A stretch of 12,087 bases of DNA from Mayfieldus sp038329895 (GTDB taxonomy: Bacteria; Actinomycetota; Thermoleophilia; Solirubrobacterales; 70-9). The position numbers were made by a program, and so were the translations under genes. The stretch is taken from positions 1-12,087 of the forward strand of contig JBBQNM010000070.1 of the NCBI GenBank assembly GCA_038329895.1, written 5' to 3'. The notes beneath the pieces were generated by a model that saw nothing but the letters and a program-made list of their open reading frames with translations, searched no databases and was not told the origin of the DNA. Shown piece by piece: positions 1-6,460 of this stretch; position 1 is the first letter of the stretch; the number at the start of each line of letters is the position of its first letter.

Positions 1-1101
1 GACTTCGTCTACAAGCCGCTGATCGTTGAGGAGCCGTTCTCCTCGCAGCCGGCCGAGCAGCACGCGCTCGCGCCGATCGCCAAGGAGTTCGACGCGGAGT
101 TCATCCAGCAGGGCGTCGCAGAGGTGCGCCCCGAGGAGCACTCGGCGAGGCTGGCCGACGGCTCAAGCGTCGATTACGACAAGCTCGTCCTCTGCATCGG
201 CGCCCGCCCCCGCCCCGCCTTTGCGGACGCGGTCCCCTTGCGAACCGATGGAACGGTCCTTCCGATCGACTCCCTGCTCCGTGAGACCGAGTCCAGCGAG
301 TCGGGGGTGATCGCCTTCGTGATTCCGCCGGGCAGAACCTGGCCACTGCCGGCTTACGAACTGGCTCTGATGGCGCAGCGCCGGGTCCGTGAGCTAGGTT
401 TACAAAACGTCGAATGCCGAGTCGTGACCCCGGAAGAGAGCCCCTTGATCGTCTTCGGCCGCGCGGCAAGTGATGCGGTCGCCTCGCTTCTGGCCGCACG
501 CGGTATCGCGACCCGCACCGGGGTGAGGGTGAAGGAAGCGGCAGGTGGCGAACTCGTCCTCTCCCCCGAAGACGAACGGATGGAGGTCGGTCAGGTGGTC
601 TCCCTGCCGATGCTCGAGGGCCCAAAGCTCGCGGGCATCCCTGCGGACGAGGAAGGGTTCATCCCGATCGACGACCATGCCAGGGTGCGAGGGGTCGAGG
701 ACGTCTACGCGGCCGGCGACGGCACGAATTTCCCGATCAAGCACGGGGGCATAGGCACCGAGGAGGCTGACGCCGCGGCGGAGCACATCGCCGCCAGCCT
801 CGGCGCGAAGATCGATCCGCAGCCCTTCCGCCCGGTCATTCGCGGCAAGCTGCTGACCGGTGACGAATCCCTGCACATGCGGCACGCCGTAGCAGGTGGT
901 GGCGGCGAGGGAACCGCGTCGCCCGAATACCTCTGGTGGCCGCCGCGAAAGGTCGCCGGTCGCTACCTATCCGCCTTCCTGGGTCAGCAGGCCGCCGGCG
1001 AGCTCGAGCCGCCGGCCCGCTCGATCGATGTCGAGGTCGCGCTGCCCAAGGAGTGGCACGAGAACCCGATGGCCCTCGACCCACACAGCCCCTTGTCCTG
1101 A
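1..1101 (+). CDS. FAD/NAD(P)-dependent oxidoreductase, sulfide:quinone reductase / NDH-2-like (5' partial)
   Basis: The reading frame is open from base 1, so the gene starts upstream and only its last 366 residues are here; the N-terminal FAD-binding GxGxxG is outside the window. The visible part has the usual flavoprotein layout: a strand ending LVLCIGARPRP (about bases 184-213), a second nucleotide-binding region, then DVYAAGDGTNFPIKHGG (about 700-750), which is the second FAD-contacting segment (conserved Asp in AAGD) with the IKHGG stretch typical of sulfide:quinone reductase and type II NADH dehydrogenase relatives. The C-terminal YLWWPPRKVAGRYLSAFLG matches the tail of actinobacterial members. 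A membrane-associated or soluble dehydrogenase is likely. The substrate is not decidable, because the SQR redox cysteines cannot be checked with the N-terminus missing. The gene ends TGA at 1099-1101, convergent with the next gene. Confidence 0.85.
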   Translation, partial: DFVYKPLIVEEPFSSQPAEQHALAPIAKEFDAEFIQQGVAEVRPEEHSARLADGSSVDYDKLVLCIGARPRPAFADAVPLRTDGTVLPIDSLLRETESSESGVIAFVIPPGRTWPLPAYELALMAQRRVRELGLQNVECRVVTPEESPLIVFGRAASDAVASLLAARGIATRTGVRVKEAAGGELVLSPEDERMEVGQVVSLPMLEGPKLAGIPADEEGFIPIDDHARVRGVEDVYAAGDGTNFPIKHGGIGTEEADAAAEHIAASLGAKIDPQPFRPVIRGKLLTGDESLHMRHAVAGGGGEGTASPEYLWWPPRKVAGRYLSAFLGQQAAGELEPPARSIDVEVALPKEWHENPMALDPHSPLS

Positions 1102-1108
1102 AAGGGTG

Positions 1109-1130
1109 CCTAACCTACGGGCGGTTTAGG
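1109..1130. terminator. Possible bidirectional terminator between convergent genes
   Basis: The 45-bp gap between two convergent stops holds an imperfect palindrome: CCTAACC (1109-1115), a 7-nt loop, then GGTTTAGG (1123-1130), which pair over 7 bp with one bulged T. No clear T-tract follows on either strand, so this is a weak candidate supported mainly by its position. Confidence 0.3.
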
Positions 1131-1146
1131 TGACGGCGGTTGGGCG

Positions 1147-1686
1147 CTAGCCGTTCAAGTTTTGGGCGACCGGCTCGTCCATCTCGATCCCGGTGGTTGC
1201 CATGACGCGGCCGACGAGCATGTAGTTGCCGATCACCATCAGAAGCTCGACGAGCTCCCGAGCTGACAGCTCACCCTTTACCTGCTCGAGCACCTGCTCG
1301 GATGGGCGGGCGTCGGTCACGACCTCCGAGGTGAAGCGCAGAACGATCTTCTCGCGCTCTTTGAAACAGGCGTCCTCGGGCTCGTCACGGGCCAGGGCGG
1401 CGACCTGCGCCTCGCCGACGCCCACCGAGCGGGCAATCGCCTCGTGCTGGACCCACTCGTAGTCCGCGCCGGGAGTCAGACGCGCCACCCGCAGAATCGC
1501 GATCTCGCGCAGATCCGCGGGCAATTCGAGATCGGTCAGCAGCGCAGCGCCCCAGCGCAACCAGGGCACGAAGGCGCTGTCCGCGTTGGCCATCATTCGG
1601 AAGATGTTCAGCGGTGGAATCTGGTCCAGGGCCTCGCGGACCCGCGGCGAGGCAGCTTCGGCGTCCGGGTAGGGCAACCGCGCCAT
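1147..1686 (-). CDS. Carboxymuconolactone decarboxylase (CMD/AhpD-like) family protein
   Basis: This 179-residue, all-helical-looking protein fits the CMD domain. The core LPADLREIAILRVARL (about residues 55-70), followed by YEWVQHEAIARSVGV (about 76-90), is the family signature, with Y76-E77-W78 and H81. AhpD-type peroxidases carry CxxC at this site. Here the only cysteine is C107 (DACFKE), so thiol peroxidase activity is unlikely and a decarboxylase-like or unassigned role is more probable. The TSEVVTDARPS and ELVELLMVIGNYM segments are also typical of single-domain CMD proteins in actinobacteria. It starts with ATG at 1686 behind a good Shine-Dalgarno (AGGGGG on the minus strand, 1699-1694), which overlaps the stop of the upstream gene. 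It is the last gene of the five-gene minus-strand run. The substrate is unknown. Confidence 0.85.
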   Translation of the reverse strand: MARLPYPDAEAASPRVREALDQIPPLNIFRMMANADSAFVPWLRWGAALLTDLELPADLREIAILRVARLTPGADYEWVQHEAIARSVGVGEAQVAALARDEPEDACFKEREKIVLRFTSEVVTDARPSEQVLEQVKGELSARELVELLMVIGNYMLVGRVMATTGIEMDEPVAQNLNG

Positions 1687-1697
1687 TGCCGGACCCC

Positions 1698-2027
1698 CTA
1701 CTGCCGCTTCCAGCTTCCGCCGAACATCCGCCCGATGCGGCCGCGGGGTCGGTAGCTGGGGTTGCTCTCGTCGGGCGGCGGGAGCTGCATCGCCTGCTCG
1801 GCGTCGATCGAGAGGGTCACCCCTCGTTCGGCGGTGCGGCTGACCTCAGGGGCGTCGGCGAACCGCAGGACGCCGTCCGGGTCCTTGAACACGACGCCGT
1901 CGAAGATGTGCTCGCGGAAGTTGTCGAGCATCGCCTCCACAACACCCACCTCGACCTCGTCGGAGCTATATACGGGGGTGCCGCGCTGGACCGCGGTGTA
2001 GTGGATCGCTTGTCCGTCGTCGATCAC
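1698..2027 (-). CDS. Small PRC-barrel-like protein, 109 aa, function unknown
   Basis: I chose the GTG at 2027-2025 because it overlaps the TGA of the upstream hydrolase in a GTGA junction, the coupling seen elsewhere in this run. A longer frame from an ATG at 2102 would overlap the hydrolase by 79 bp, and its extra residues look like hydrolase shadow. From GTG the product is 109 residues. Residues about 8-80 (GTPVYSSDEVEVGVVEAML, then FDGVVFKDPDGVLRFADAP) resemble a PRC-barrel or DUF2171-like beta fold: a 'set value, then residue-specific' turn followed by a hydrophobic strand. The tail is basic and proline-rich (residues about 85-109), possibly disordered. There is no signal peptide or membrane segment. 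No own ribosome site is visible, so translation probably depends on the gene before it. The family assignment is tentative. Confidence 0.7.
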   Translation of the reverse strand: MIDDGQAIHYTAVQRGTPVYSSDEVEVGVVEAMLDNFREHIFDGVVFKDPDGVLRFADAPEVSRTAERGVTLSIDAEQAMQLPPPDESNPSYRPRGRIGRMFGGSWKRQ

Positions 2028-2890
2028 GCGCCAAGGATATTCGCGACGGCCGGCTCGCTGCTGAAGGCGGCGATCTCGTGCGAGAGGCGGCCACCCTGCC
2101 AAGCCAGCGGCGACTCGCCCTCTGCCTCGCTGATCATGCGGGCCCGAGGAAGCCGGGCTGCGTAGGCCTCGGCCATCGCATAGGGGTGCCCCGGGTCGGC
2201 GACGTCGTGGCTGGCGACCACGAGCGCCGGCAGGTCGAGGAACTCCAGCTCGTCCATCGTCTCGAACGGCTTCGAGCGCGGTACCTCGCGCATCGCCTGT
2301 GCCACCGCGTCGGGATAGCGGTGGGTCTCCATTCGCTCACGGGTGAAGCCCAGGATCGTCTCGCGCCATCCGGGGTCCAGGCCCTGGCGGTCCATGGCCT
2401 CAAGAAAGCCCTCCACCCCGCCCTGTTCGAGACCGTCCCCGAGCGCGTCCCATCGCCCAAGGCCTCTCTGCCTCTCCTCGGGGTTGGCGATCGGCCCCGC
2501 GTAGGCCGGCCCGATCACGACCAAGCCGGCGATCTGCTCGGACGACTCCAGCGCGTAGGCGACCGCCGTGTGGGATCCCATCGAGTGCCCGCCCAGAACG
2601 AACTGCCGATCGCCGACCTGCTCCTCGATCACCAGCCGGAGGTCGGCGACGTTCTGGGGAGATCCATAACCGGTTCCGTCAGGCGCCGGCTCCGATTCGC
2701 CGTGGCCGCGGGCGTCGTACTGGACCATTCGGTAGCCCTCGCGCGCCAGCACGTTGGAGCCGTGCACGACCTGGCGGCGGGTCGCCGTGATCCCGTGGCA
2801 GAGGACGACCGGCGGTCCCTCCCCCATCGTCTCACCTCTCAGCCGACCATCGACCTCGAACGGCTGCGGCTCCAGATTCTCCGAACTCAT
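2024..2890 (-). CDS. Alpha/beta hydrolase fold protein
   Basis: This is a 288-residue alpha/beta hydrolase. Visible elements in order: oxyanion-hole HG at 32-33 (VVLCHGITATRR), DARGHGES at 59-66, nucleophile elbow GHSMG with Ser103, and the acid loop VVASHDVADPGHP with D229 or D232. At the site where the catalytic His is expected, the sequence reads AEGESPLAWQGG, with Glu259 where a GH pair would normally sit. H235 and H271 are the nearest candidate substitutes. The start ATG (2890-2888) overlaps the TGA of the HAD gene in an ATGA junction. The frame stays open upstream to 3214, but that part is only a shadow of the HAD gene. It is likely a cytosolic esterase- or lipase-like enzyme; the substrate is unknown. 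Confidence 0.88.
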   Translation of the reverse strand: MSSENLEPQPFEVDGRLRGETMGEGPPVVLCHGITATRRQVVHGSNVLAREGYRMVQYDARGHGESEPAPDGTGYGSPQNVADLRLVIEEQVGDRQFVLGGHSMGSHTAVAYALESSEQIAGLVVIGPAYAGPIANPEERQRGLGRWDALGDGLEQGGVEGFLEAMDRQGLDPGWRETILGFTRERMETHRYPDAVAQAMREVPRSKPFETMDELEFLDLPALVVASHDVADPGHPYAMAEAYAARLPRARMISEAEGESPLAWQGGRLSHEIAAFSSEPAVANILGA

Positions 2891-3666
2891 GATCCGAGCA
2901 ACTCCGGGAGCTCGGCAACCGAGTCGATCGTCGCCGTCGGCTCGATCCCCGAGTCTCGAACGAAGTCCTCGCGGTATTTGCCGGTCCGCACCAGCACCGC
3001 GGCGATCCCGGCGTCCAGCGCGCCGCCGATGTCGGTCTCGATGTCGTCGCCGACCATCGCGACCGAATCGCGGTCGGCGCCGAGGTCGGCCAGCACGATC
3101 TCGAAGAAGCCCGCCGAGGGCTTGCCGACCACGAACGCGTCCTTTCCGGTCGCGTACTCGATCGCCGCCACGAACGGCCCGGCGTCGAGCGACAGGCCGT
3201 CGGCCGTGAGCCAAAAGCGGTTCTTCTGCAGCGCGACCAGCTCGGCGCCGTCCATCACCAAGCGGAAGGCCTGGTTGAGGATGCGAAACCCGAACTGCTC
3301 GCCGAGGTCGCCCATGATCACCGCGTCGACGTCCGTGTCGGCCTCCTCCAGGCCCTCGAAGTCGGCTTTCACGTCGTCGTTCATGATCAGCGCCACGATC
3401 CTGTGGCCGGTGTCCTCGCAGTGTCGCCTTGCTAGCGCCGCGGGCGTGACCAGCTCGTCTTCGTCCAGCTCAATCCCGAAGCCGCGAAGCTTGTCGAGCG
3501 TCTGCGCGCGCGAATTGGCGGTCGTGTTGGTGACGAAGCGAAGCGCCATCCCTGCGCCGCGCAGCCCCCTCACCGCTTCGTCCGCACCGGGCAGGAGCTC
3601 GCCCTCCACGTAGAGCACGCCGTCGAGATCGAGCAGGACGGCGTCGATGCCCTCGAGGCTAGCCAT
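2887..3666 (-). CDS. HAD-IIA family phosphatase (NagD / LHPP-like)
   Basis: This 259-residue HAD superfamily hydrolase has all four motifs: motif I LLDLDGVLY with nucleophile D13 and acid D15; motif II FVTNTT (44-49); motif III Lys182 in GKPSAGFF; and motif IV GDDIETDIGGA from residue 206. A cap inserted between motifs II and III, and the order of these elements, place it in subclass IIA with NagD, 4-nitrophenylphosphatase and LHPP-type enzymes. Family members dephosphorylate small phosphate esters such as sugar phosphates, nucleotides or phospho-amino acids; which one cannot be told. It starts at ATG 3666 and overlaps the end of the cyclophilin gene by 8 bp. No Shine-Dalgarno is visible, consistent with coupled translation. 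Confidence 0.92.
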   Translation of the reverse strand: MASLEGIDAVLLDLDGVLYVEGELLPGADEAVRGLRGAGMALRFVTNTTANSRAQTLDKLRGFGIELDEDELVTPAALARRHCEDTGHRIVALIMNDDVKADFEGLEEADTDVDAVIMGDLGEQFGFRILNQAFRLVMDGAELVALQKNRFWLTADGLSLDAGPFVAAIEYATGKDAFVVGKPSAGFFEIVLADLGADRDSVAMVGDDIETDIGGALDAGIAAVLVRTGKYREDFVRDSGIEPTATIDSVAELPELLGS

Positions 3667-4309
3667 GCTGGATCGTGATCTGATCGGTCAGCACGGTCTG
3701 GGTCGGGTGTCCAGAAGGCGTGCCGAGGCCACCGATCCGCTCAACCACGTCGATGCCCTTGTCGACCCGGCCGACCAACGCAGAGTCGGGGCTGAGTCCA
3801 GCGTCGGCCGCGGTGACGATGAAGAACTGGCTCCCGGAGCGCCCCGGAGGCTCGACCCGGGTCTTGGCCATCGCCACCACTCCCTTGGTGTAGACGAGGT
3901 TGGGAGGCGGCTTCTCGTCGACGTGGTATCCCGGCCCTCCGGTCCCGTCGCCGAGCGGATCGCCACCCTGGATCACGTAGTTAGGGGCGATGCGCCAGAA
4001 GGCAAGGCCGTCGTAGAAGCCCTTGCGGGCCAGGTATACGAACGAGTTGACGGTCTTCGGGGCGCGCTGCGTGTCGAGGGCGATATCGAAGGATCCGCAG
4101 CTCGTCTTCACGACTGCGGTCAGCTTCTCACCAGGGCGCACAGTCTGCTTGGGCGCCTGGAGGTGAACTTCTCGAGGCGCTGGCGGACTCACCCTCTCGC
4201 AGCCCGGCGCCGAGGCTTGCTGCTTCCCACCCCCACCCGCGCCGCATCCGGTAAGCAACAGACCAGGCAGCGCCATGAGGGCGGCGATGCGGATCACGGC
4301 GGCTCGCAT
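3659..4309 (-). CDS. Cyclophilin-type peptidyl-prolyl cis-trans isomerase, lipoprotein
   Basis: This 216-residue secreted cyclophilin has an N-terminal signal with a positive start, a hydrophobic core and lipobox LTGC (Cys22), then a Gly/Gln/Ser linker, so it should be a lipid-anchored protein outside the membrane that helps fold exported proteins. The cyclophilin domain (about 65-216) shows TVNSFVYLARKGFYDGLAF, FWRIAPNYVIQGGDP (104-118, catalytic Arg106), the glycine-rich DGTGGPGY (121-128) and GSQFFIV (159-165). Trp105 replaces the His usual in FHR, and VGRV (179-182) replaces FGRV. It is first in the five-gene minus-strand run. ATG at 4309 gives a proper signal peptide; no clear Shine-Dalgarno precedes it. 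An internal GTG at residue 5 (4297) would shorten the signal but remains possible. Confidence 0.9.
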   Translation of the reverse strand: MRAAVIRIAALMALPGLLLTGCGAGGGGKQQASAPGCERVSPPAPREVHLQAPKQTVRPGEKLTAVVKTSCGSFDIALDTQRAPKTVNSFVYLARKGFYDGLAFWRIAPNYVIQGGDPLGDGTGGPGYHVDEKPPPNLVYTKGVVAMAKTRVEPPGRSGSQFFIVTAADAGLSPDSALVGRVDKGIDVVERIGGLGTPSGHPTQTVLTDQITIQHG

Positions 4310-4345
4310 CGGCAGCGCAGCGTACTTGCTTGCGATGATCCGTCT

Positions 4346-4990
4346 GTGGAGAACGGCAGGCCCGGGCCATCTGCCCGTGAACGGCGCTTCGGGCGGACGA
4401 TCAACGACCTCGTGACTCGAGCCCCCTGGTTGTGGCCGCTGCTTCGAGGGTCGGTGCGGCGCCTATTCGACGCCAAGGCCCATCAGTGGGACGAGGGGCG
4501 CGCAGATTCGCCCGATTTTCTGGCGCCGCTTGCAACCGCGGTCCTGGAGGTCAGCCCGAAGCCGGAGCGGGTGCTCGACGTCGGGTGCGGGACAGGGATC
4601 GGGACGTTGTTCCTGGTCCGCGAGTTCCCTCAGGCGCGCGTCCGCGGGATCGATCTTTCCGAGGAGATGGTCGCCGCAGCGAAGTCGAAGGTCGGGCTCG
4701 ACCCGGAAGGGCGGGTCGCATTCAAGATCGCAGACGCCGCAGACCTGCCCTACGAGGAGGACTCCTTCGACCTGGTGGCGCAACTGAACATGCCGCCGTT
4801 CTTCGCCGAGGTAGCCCGGGTGCTGCGTCCCGGCGGTCACGCGATCATCGCCGCCAGCTATGGCGCGGCAACGCCCTTCTACACGCCGCCGAGCGTGCTC
4901 GAGCGTGGCTTCCGCAAGCGTGGCCTGGAAAAGGTCAAGGACGGCGAGGCCGGCGTCGGCACCTACTTCGTCGCCAGGCGGCCGACCTAG
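4346..4990 (+). CDS. Class I SAM-dependent methyltransferase
   Basis: The frame is open far upstream but has no protein-like character there. The first plausible start clear of the divergent gene is GTG 4346, giving 214 residues; GTG 4454 (178 residues) is an alternative that keeps the whole domain. SAM-binding motif I is RVLDVGCGTGIG (75-86), followed by the acidic residue of motif II, GIDLS with Asp103, then FKIADAADLPYEEDSFDLV (126-144) and ARVLRPGGHAIIAAS (157-171). This is the UbiE/Methyltransf_11 type. The protein stops soon after the last core strand, so it is a minimal methyltransferase and its substrate (a small molecule or lipid) cannot be read. It is divergent from the cyclophilin gene with only 36 bp between starts, and converges on the cupin with a 13-bp gap. 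Confidence 0.82.
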   Translation: MENGRPGPSARERRFGRTINDLVTRAPWLWPLLRGSVRRLFDAKAHQWDEGRADSPDFLAPLATAVLEVSPKPERVLDVGCGTGIGTLFLVREFPQARVRGIDLSEEMVAAAKSKVGLDPEGRVAFKIADAADLPYEEDSFDLVAQLNMPPFFAEVARVLRPGGHAIIAASYGAATPFYTPPSVLERGFRKRGLEKVKDGEAGVGTYFVARRPT

Positions 4991-5003
4991 CCGCTCGGCA
5001 GCG

Positions 5004-5555
5004 TCAGGTCTCGTCGTAGCGAGCGCGGTAACCGCGCAGTCGCCCGAGCCAGGCGCCAACCGGGATCACGACCTTCTGAAGCGGAATCGGGATCGAGGTG
5101 AGCCAGCTCTGCGCCCGGGTGCCGCGAAGGATCGAAAAGATCTGCAAGGGAGTGAACTCGTCCTGGGCGTTGAGCTTGTCGTGAGTCAACAGATGGGTGT
5201 AGGAGTCCGCAAAAGCCTCGACGAAGTCGTTTACCGGCGCCACCGTCCAGCGCACCGCGAGCTCCTTCTCGAAGGGGTTGTGGATGTCCTGGTGGGGGAT
5301 CCGGGTTGCGATCTCGACCACCTCGCCGCCCTTGACATCGCGCGTCTCGCCATCGACCACGACCCTGGCTTCGCCCGAGAGGACCTCCCAGCTCTGGGTG
5401 ATGTCGAAGTGGACGTGCGGGTCGGCGCGCCCGCTGTTCGGCGGATAGCGACGGTCGAATACGACCCGCTTGGGGGTCGACTCCCGTACCTCCAGCCGGG
5501 TGCCGGTGCGGGCGTTCTCGAACGTCTCGCCGGCCTGGATCATCCGCCGAAGCAT
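5004..5555 (-). CDS. Cupin-domain protein
   Basis: This 183-residue single-cupin protein has motif 1 DPHVHFDITQSWEVLSG (45-61), with H47 and H49 as metal ligands and Q54 or E57 in the acid position. Motif 2 is IPHQDIHNP (86-94), with H88 and H92. The C-terminal 80 residues (ADSYTHLLTHDKLN onward) form a helical tail ending in a basic segment with hydrophobic IPIPLQKVVIPVGAWLG, which may contact a membrane. Family members are metal-dependent dioxygenases, isomerases or binding proteins, so the reaction is open. The ATG at 5555 is the longest start. A second ATG at 5543 (MIQAGETFEN) looks more like the usual cupin N-terminus and may be the true one; neither has a clear Shine-Dalgarno. It faces the lipid kinase gene head to head. 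Confidence 0.85.
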   Translation of the reverse strand: MLRRMIQAGETFENARTGTRLEVRESTPKRVVFDRRYPPNSGRADPHVHFDITQSWEVLSGEARVVVDGETRDVKGGEVVEIATRIPHQDIHNPFEKELAVRWTVAPVNDFVEAFADSYTHLLTHDKLNAQDEFTPLQIFSILRGTRAQSWLTSIPIPLQKVVIPVGAWLGRLRGYRARYDET

Positions 5556-5566
5556 AGGCTTGGGCG

Positions 5567-6460
5567 GTGGAGGTAGCGGAGCGGCCCCTGGCGGTCCTGG
5601 TCAACCCGTCATCCGGCGGAGGTCGCACGAAGACGCTGCTGCCGCGGTTCGCAGACCAGCTCGACAAACGGCACCTCGTCTTCCGGGTCGAACGGACCCG
5701 CAGCGCCGAGCACGCCGTCGATCTTGCCCTGCAAGCCGCGGACGCCGGCGAGCTGCCGGTGGTGATGAGCGGCGACGGTCTGGTCGGGATCGTCGGCGGC
5801 GCGCTGGCCGGCGGGGACGTCCCGCTCGGCATCCTCCCCGCGGGGCGCGGCAACGACCTCGCCCGTGTTCTCGACATACCTAGCGAGCCCGCCGAGGCGG
5901 TGTCGGTGATCGGCTCCTGGCACGCCCGCACGATCGACGTCGGCGAGGCCAACGGGAAGCGTTTCCTCGGGATCGCCAGCGCCGGCTTCGACTCGGAGTG
6001 CAACCGGATCGCAAACGAGAGCAAGCTGATCAGGGGGCGCCTCGTCTATGCCTACTCGGTCCCGCGTGCTCTCGCCGCCTGGAAGCCGGCCCGCTTCACG
6101 CTGCGGATCGGCGAGGAGAACATGCGCTTCACAGGCTGGTCGGTCGCGGCCGCGAACAGCCGCGCTTTCGGGGGCGGCATGTTCATCGCACCGAACGCAT
6201 CCCTCGATGACGGCGAGTTCGACGTAGTGATGATCGGCGAGACCGGCAAGTTCCGCTACCTGAGTAACCTGCCGAAGGTGTTCAAGGGCACGCACGTGGA
6301 CAACGAGGAGGTGCGGGTTCTGCGCGCCGCCCGTCTCGAGCTGAGCGCCAGCCGCCCGTTCGCGGTCTACGCCGACGGCGAGCATCTCACCGACCTGCCG
6401 GCGTCGCTGCGCGTGCTCCCGCGGGCCCTCTCGGTGGTGGCGCCACCCGCCCCGGCTTGA
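5567..6460 (+). CDS. Diacylglycerol kinase-like lipid kinase (YegS/DagK family)
   Basis: This 297-residue protein has the LCB5/YegS/DagK fold: VLVNPSSGGGR at the N-terminus (10-20), a nucleotide loop SGDGLVGIVGG (68-78) in place of the usual GGDGT, LGILPAGRGNDLAR (87-100), a central FLGIASAGFDSE (133-144), and the conserved YADGE (268-272) near the end. The family phosphorylates diacylglycerol or related membrane lipids with ATP at the inner membrane face. Start GTG 5567 puts the first strand (RPLAVLVN) directly after it, and no later start would keep that strand. It is the first gene of the operon with murT and gatD, and its TGA overlaps the murT TTG by 4 bp. The phosphate acceptor is unproven; the context suggests phosphatidic acid or undecaprenol-related lipid supply for the envelope. 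Confidence 0.88.
   Translation: MEVAERPLAVLVNPSSGGGRTKTLLPRFADQLDKRHLVFRVERTRSAEHAVDLALQAADAGELPVVMSGDGLVGIVGGALAGGDVPLGILPAGRGNDLARVLDIPSEPAEAVSVIGSWHARTIDVGEANGKRFLGIASAGFDSECNRIANESKLIRGRLVYAYSVPRALAAWKPARFTLRIGEENMRFTGWSVAAANSRAFGGGMFIAPNASLDDGEFDVVMIGETGKFRYLSNLPKVFKGTHVDNEEVRVLRAARLELSASRPFAVYADGEHLTDLPASLRVLPRALSVVAPPAPA

Noticed and set aside
400..885. 161-codon open frame antisense to the FAD oxidoreductase
   Set aside because: It has no recognisable domain and is the complement of a well-conserved flavoprotein region.
1133..1154. Stem ACGGC/GCCGT overlapping the CMD gene's stop codon
   Set aside because: It is a 5-bp stem with a 12-nt loop and no T-run, no better than background in this GC-rich DNA.
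2078..3613. 511-codon open frame on the plus strand
   Set aside because: It is antisense to the hydrolase and HAD genes, which carry clear motifs and overlap in operon style. Its composition (Arg/Ser/Pro/Ala-rich) is that of a high-GC shadow frame.
3647..4345. N-terminal extension of the 4346 methyltransferase frame
   Set aside because: It lies entirely antisense to the cyclophilin gene and has no protein-like motifs; the frame is open by chance.
4310..4345. Promoter pair in the cyclophilin/methyltransferase divergent gap
   Set aside because: I looked for -35/-10 elements on both strands of this 36-bp gap and found nothing better than chance.
4446..4456. GTG 4454 as the methyltransferase start, with GAGGG upstream
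   Set aside because: The GAGGG is only 3 nt from the GTG, too close for a ribosome site. Kept only as an alternative start.
4981..4999. Small palindrome GCCGA...TCGGC at the convergent methyltransferase/cupin ends
   Set aside because: It has only a 5-bp stem and no T-tract, too weak to call as a terminator.
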